Assembly: GCF_040549465.1 (NCBI RefSeq) | Contig: NZ_JBEPTL010000007.1 | Location: 62,001-126,000 of the forward strand | Length of the DNA stretch: 64,000 nucleotides | Reading direction: 5' to 3' | Origin: Lacisediminihabitans sp040549465 | GTDB lineage: Bacteria > Actinomycetota > Actinomycetes > Actinomycetales > Microbacteriaceae | Shown here: positions 60,846 through 64,000 of the stretch, piece by piece | Layout: every line of letters begins with the position of its first letter | How positions within the stretch are numbered: the stretch's first letter is position 1 | Position numbers and translations under genes: made by a program | The notes under the pieces: generated by a model | The model's input: the letters and a program-made list of their open reading frames with translations, nothing else | Told to the model about the DNA's origin: nothing | Database searches by the model: none

Positions 60846-61979
60846 TCAGAACAGCGGAAGGCCGGTAACGGCCTTACCGTAGAAGTCGTAGAGCACGTCG
60901 GCAGTCGGCGCCATAACCGAGCCGGCGCGTGCATCTCGGAACGCTCGCTCGATGGGCAGGTGTTTCGAAAACGCTGCCCCACCACACACCCGCATTGCCG
61001 ATTCGGTGATCGTCAGCGCGGCATCGTTCGCGGAGGCCTTCACCCCGAGCACAAACAGCGGAGTGTCCTCAGCCGGGCTCGCTACTTTCGCGGCCGCCTG
61101 GGAGAGGTAAGACTTCTGAGCCGTGAGCGCGATGCTCATCTTCGCGATCTGTGACCGGATGGTCGGTAGAGCGGAAAGCGCCTGATCCAGATGCTCCAGC
61201 CGCGCACCGGTCACGTGCGCGGTTGCCGCGTCCACCGCAGCGGTGGAGAGCCCGAGCGACACCGCCGAGTTGCCCAGGTTGAACCACGGCAGCACGGTGG
61301 CCATCATTGTGCCGAAACCGCTGCCCGGCTCACCGATGCGATAACTGAAAGGAATAGTCACCGCTACCGATATCGGGCTCGACGCATTGCCGCGAAGCCC
61401 CAGTCCGCTCCAGGGACCGGCGATCTCCAGACCCGCCGTTTCGGACGGGATCGCATACAGGTCCACTGTCTCGGGGTCGACCGCGCTCTTCGACGACATC
61501 ACATACACATCGGCATAGCCGGCCGAGGTCACCCAGCTCTTGTCGGCCGTGAAGTGAACGTCGTCCCCGTCGGCGACCGACTCCGACACAGGAGCCCAGA
61601 AGTGCGAGCGTGACCCTTTCTCGCTGAAAGCCAGCGTGCCGAGTACCTCGCCCGATGCCATCCGCGAAAGGAGGTTCGGCATCGCTGCGGGCGGGGCGGA
61701 TGCCACCGTCACCGCGGCGGCCACGTGCATCAGGTAGATCATCGCGGTCGAGCCGCACGCCGCGGCAATTGAGCCCAATACCTCAGTGAACTCGCCCGGA
61801 CCGGCGCCCATGCCGCCAGCTTCTTCACTGATCACCAGGCCCAACAGCCCGCTCGACCGGAGAGCAGCGACTGAATCGACCGGGTAGGTGCCGTCAGTAT
61901 CGACCTGTTGGGCGTGAGCGGCGGCTACTGCCGTCACCTGCGCAACGGCTTCTTCGAGGGTCGACTGCGTCATGGTCAT
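60846..61979 (-). CDS. Acyl-CoA dehydrogenase-like flavoprotein (possible FMN-dependent monooxygenase clade)
   Basis: A 377-residue protein of the acyl-CoA dehydrogenase fold. It has VISEEAGGMGAGPGEFTEVL, LAFSEKGSRSHFWAPVSESV, FTADKSWVTSAGYADVYVMS and C-terminal CGGAAFSKHLPIERAFRDAR. The C-terminal half resembles the sulfur-acquisition/DszC-SfnB-type flavoproteins more than true fatty acyl-CoA dehydrogenases. This is inference, strengthened by the neighbouring PhnD-like and DoxX genes. ATG at 61979 follows AGGAGACCGG at ideal spacing. Confidence 0.8.
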   Translation of the reverse strand: MTMTQSTLEEAVAQVTAVAAAHAQQVDTDGTYPVDSVAALRSSGLLGLVISEEAGGMGAGPGEFTEVLGSIAAACGSTAMIYLMHVAAAVTVASAPPAAMPNLLSRMASGEVLGTLAFSEKGSRSHFWAPVSESVADGDDVHFTADKSWVTSAGYADVYVMSSKSAVDPETVDLYAIPSETAGLEIAGPWSGLGLRGNASSPISVAVTIPFSYRIGEPGSGFGTMMATVLPWFNLGNSAVSLGLSTAAVDAATAHVTGARLEHLDQALSALPTIRSQIAKMSIALTAQKSYLSQAAAKVASPAEDTPLFVLGVKASANDAALTITESAMRVCGGAAFSKHLPIERAFRDARAGSVMAPTADVLYDFYGKAVTGLPLF

Positions 61980-62385
61980 CCGGTCTCCTGGCATCGTTGC
62001 TCAAGTTTCTCGACACCGCTCTCGCGGGACCGACCAGCCCAGTATCCCCCACAGGGACGTCGGGGCAACAGGGAATTCCTTACGGATGTCTAACAATGAT
62101 CGACGGGCACCCGATCGCCCGCGCGCGTCACACTCGAACGAATCGTCGCGGCGGCCACCCGAGCCCGCCATTGCACGCAGGGGCTGGCCCTCACATCCGG
62201 GCCATAGACAGCACGTCGTGGGAGGGCTTGAATGTCGTTGAAGCCGTCGGGCGAGGTGTTTCTTCACAAAGCCATGACTCCATGTCGGGCCTCGTTCGAA
62301 GGCACCCCGTCTATACAGGGCTGCAGAGCCCCCACGGACGTGGCGGGGAGTCCTCGACCGCAAGATGCGACCTCAGGAGAACGCT
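61980..62385. other. 406-bp divergent intergenic region
   Basis: Separates the minus-strand redox operon from the plus-strand hydrolase gene. The minus strand has a candidate sigma-70-type promoter (62041-62068) and, in its leader, a GNRA-capped CCGC-GAGA-GCGG hairpin. The rest, about 62070-62370, shows no gene or repeat I can support. Confidence 0.6.
62041..62068 (-). promoter_or_regulatory. Candidate promoter of the redox operon
   Basis: On the minus strand, TTGCCC (62063-62068) and GATACT (62041-62046) are separated by 16 nt, about 60 nt before the ATG at 61979. It fits a sigma-70-type promoter by sequence only. Confidence 0.5.
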
Positions 62386-63104
62386 ATGGATGACCTCGTA
62401 GAGACCACGCTCAACTACACCTCGGACGGCGTCGGTTACCGCGCCTTGCTGATGCACCCGCCAGGCAACAAACCCACAGCTTTGGTCGTCCTGCTTCCAG
62501 ACTGGCAAGGTCAGAGCCCGCTCGCGCGGGAGCATGCTGGTGCCCTCGCAGCTCGCGGTTGCGCTGTGGCCGTCGCCGACCTGTACGGCGACGGCTGGAG
62601 CCCGACCGACCCTGATCAGGTCGGCCGTTGGTGCAGAGGTTGATTGCTGACCGACCGATCGGGGTCGCAGCGCTGGTCGCCTGCGTGGCAGAGCTCCGCC
62701 TGCTCTGGGATGCCCCGCTGGTCTGCCTGGGATATAGCGCGGGAGGAATGGTCGCGCTCGACTATGCCCGGAGCGGCCCCGACGTCGCCGGTATCGTGCT
62801 GTGCTCGGCCCTGCTCACAACGGCCGTCGAGGGCACGAGGACCAAGGTCGACGCGCCCGTGCTCGTGTTACAGGGCACCCAGGACCAAGTCTCACCGGTA
62901 GCGATGATCGCGGACGTGATTGCCGAGATGGACGCAGCCGGTAACGATGTGCGCTTTGAGCTCTACACGCAAACCCACCACGCCTTCGACAACCCGGATG
63001 CGGGCGATGATCCCACGTCACGTTTGGTGTACTCATCGATCTCTGCGCAGCGCGCCCATGACGCTATCGCCCGATTCATCACCGAAGTCAGCAGCGCCAA
63101 GTAG
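62386..63104 (+). pseudogene. Dienelactone hydrolase-family protein, frameshifted
   Basis: ATG 62386, preceded by AGGAGAACGCT, opens with DDLVETTLNYTSDGVGYRAL and LVVLLPDWQGQSP (DLH fold). The frame breaks near 62625, where one missing base changes QVGPLVQRL to QVGRWCRG and a stop at 62643. The continuation, LVACVAELRLLWDAPL, runs in the shifted frame to 63104. It includes LGYSAGGMV (a Ser in place of the usual Cys nucleophile), GTQDQVSP (Asp) and THHAFDNP (His). Repaired, it would be about 239 residues. Confidence 0.75.
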
Positions 63105-63287
63105 AGAGATCCAGGGGAGCCACGGCGTATCACCACGACGCACCACAACCCACTCCCGAGCAAGGGAGCCTGCCATCACAACGCCAACGGCCACGACATA
63201 AATGATGTTGAAGCGTGTGAACAAAACCGAACCGGCTGTGAAGGCGAGGCCGCCAAACTGTCGTCGCAGAACTGCAAACGCGATCAT
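63033..63287 (-). CDS. Doubtful small membrane protein
   Basis: An 84-residue frame with one to two hydrophobic segments (FTRFNIIYVVAVGVVMAGSL). It has no good ribosome site at its ATG and overlaps the end of the hydrolase gene by 72 nt. It may be a fragment of a larger gene or chance. Kept only because the region otherwise lacks a gene. Confidence 0.25.
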   Translation of the reverse strand: MIAFAVLRRQFGGLAFTAGSVLFTRFNIIYVVAVGVVMAGSLAREWVVVRRGDTPWLPWISLLGAADFGDESGDSVMGALRRDR

Positions 63288-63664
63288 CGCAGCGGCGGTA
63301 ACTGCCGTCGGCGCGAGGTATTGCCAGAGCTGCCGCGCCGCTCGTACCTTCCGGTGGTTTGTTCAGATTGGATCCGGGCGACGGTTGGGTGGCCGACGGT
63401 TGGGGCTTAGTCAACGACGATCGGCATCGCGAGTCAGAATCTCGATCGCCCCCGGATCGACGTAGAAGCGCACCTCGCCCGTCGAGACATCCAGAGAGGC
63501 TTGCACGGACATGCTAAGGGCTAAGGGACGGCATCGATAGCTCAAAGTTGTGAGAGTCGTCGAGAGATGTCTATGTCCTCTAAAGTGAGGAATATGCAGG
63601 TTCGATCGTTCAACATGAGACTTAGATTGCCCGGCAACCGCCGGTTCAGTCAAAGGAGTCAGAA
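63105..63664. other. 560-bp region of falling GC
   Basis: No well-supported gene. It contains a doubtful minus-strand membrane frame (63033-63287) and a short minus-strand frame ending near 63411. From 63540 onward it is a clearly AT-richer segment leading to the terminal secreted-protein gene, probably with its promoter. Confidence 0.55.
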
Positions 63665-64000
63665 ATGAAAATCACTAAACGTCGTGCTCTCGTCGTCGGT
63701 GCGTTGATCATTGGCACCAGCGTTCTCGCCGCCGGCCCCGCCATGGCAGAGGGAAGTTGGTCCTCGAGCATCAGCGGCGCGGTGACAGGATTTCAGTCAC
63801 GGTCGTGGCAAGACAGCAACCTGGACAACGTCGAAACGAGGGTTGTTTTCTCGGGCTGTAGTGTCGATGGTGGTCAGACCTTCACGAAGACGCAACTAGA
63901 GATGTGGGGCGAGTTCGGAGCGTTCCCAGACCAGAACTTGGGAAACATCTCAAATACGTGCAACACATCGAATTGGGGTCGTGTCGCCAACAATTCGTAT
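63665..64000 (+). CDS. Small secreted protein, 3' end cut by the window edge
   Basis: The ATG at 63665 follows AAAGGAGTCAGAA, a very strong ribosome site. It encodes a signal peptide (MKITKRRALVVGALIIGTS, cleavage near AMAEG). A mature part follows with SWSSSISGAVTGFQSRSWQ, Cys residues in VVFSGCSVDGG and SNTCNTSN, and no membrane segment. It looks like the Ser/Asn/Trp-rich secreted proteins with a presumed beta-rich fold that occur in actinobacteria; the function is unknown. Its codon use is AT-richer than the rest of the window, which suggests transfer. At least 112 residues are present. Confidence 0.7.
   Translation, partial: MKITKRRALVVGALIIGTSVLAAGPAMAEGSWSSSISGAVTGFQSRSWQDSNLDNVETRVVFSGCSVDGGQTFTKTQLEMWGEFGAFPDQNLGNISNTCNTSNWGRVANNSY

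Noticed and set aside
61980..62100. A SAM or other sulfur riboswitch in the leader of the redox operon
   Set aside because: A GNRA hairpin and purine-rich leader are present, but no known aptamer core could be matched.
63411..63653. A short minus-strand frame that might encode an antitoxin-like protein
   Set aside because: It is short and lacks a ribosome site and a partner gene; no family is recognised.

Overview
The window is 64 kb of high-GC chromosomal DNA from an actinobacterium, most likely a Microbacteriaceae member. This is inferred from GC-rich codon use, many GTG/TTG starts and 1-4 nt ATGA/GTGA gene overlaps. Actinobacterial family content supports it: an SCO4848-type membrane protein, the clpS-DUF2017-metallopeptidase trio, EttA, a deazaflavin-dependent nitroreductase relative and a DUF6596-type sigma factor. 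Abundant GGATGC-type hexamers are also consistent. No species can be named from the sequence alone.

Layout. 0-7.6 kb: an MFS exporter end with a MarR regulator, an LLM flavin oxidoreductase, then a TPP-riboswitch-controlled ECF transporter operon (ykoE-ykoD-ykoC) running into a P-loop kinase, with a rhodanese, a VOC protein and a DUF1801 protein after it. 7.8-24.6 kb: mostly housekeeping and small conserved genes (metallopeptidase, DUF2017, clpS, tRNA-His, orn, a GDSL esterase, tRNA-Arg, msrA, an SSB, ettA, thioesterases, a Rieske protein and an FAD dehydrogenase). 24.9-40.6 kb: a contiguous branched-chain amino acid region, with a Liv ABC importer, branched-chain ketoacid dehydrogenase E1a-E1b-E2, a divergent TetR gene, then methylcrotonyl-CoA carboxylase beta and alpha, an acyl-CoA dehydrogenase, a MaoC hydratase and a CitE-type lyase. 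It reads as uptake followed by oxidation of leucine, isoleucine and valine to acyl-CoAs; a lipoamide dehydrogenase (E3) is not in the window. 40.6-57.6 kb: a YCII gene with a broken ECF sigma factor, truncated haemoglobin with an MscS channel, an ABC-2 exporter, pepN, a frameshifted FAD oxidoreductase, rpiB-nei-paiB-amidohydrolase, dps and an orphan histidine kinase. 57.6-64 kb: the accessory part, with a minus-strand operon (acyl-CoA-dehydrogenase-like flavoprotein, signal-less PhnD-like binding protein, TusA-like/radical SAM fusion, DoxX protein, small membrane protein) that ends in a decayed peroxiredoxin-like gene, then a frameshifted dienelactone hydrolase and the start of a small secreted protein of lower GC.

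The most unusual content is of three kinds. First, the 58.1-62.0 kb redox/radical-SAM operon, which matches no pathway I can name. Second, a set of long intergenic inverted repeats (13-25 bp stems, each with unrelated sequence) near 0.95, 11.65, 22.9, 33.7, 40.95 and 50.9-51.1 kb. Third, a copied 3' tRNA-Arg end at 11.6 kb that looks like an integration scar. Five genes are disrupted by frameshift or deletion. Four of these hinge on a single base, so they may be either decay or sequence error.
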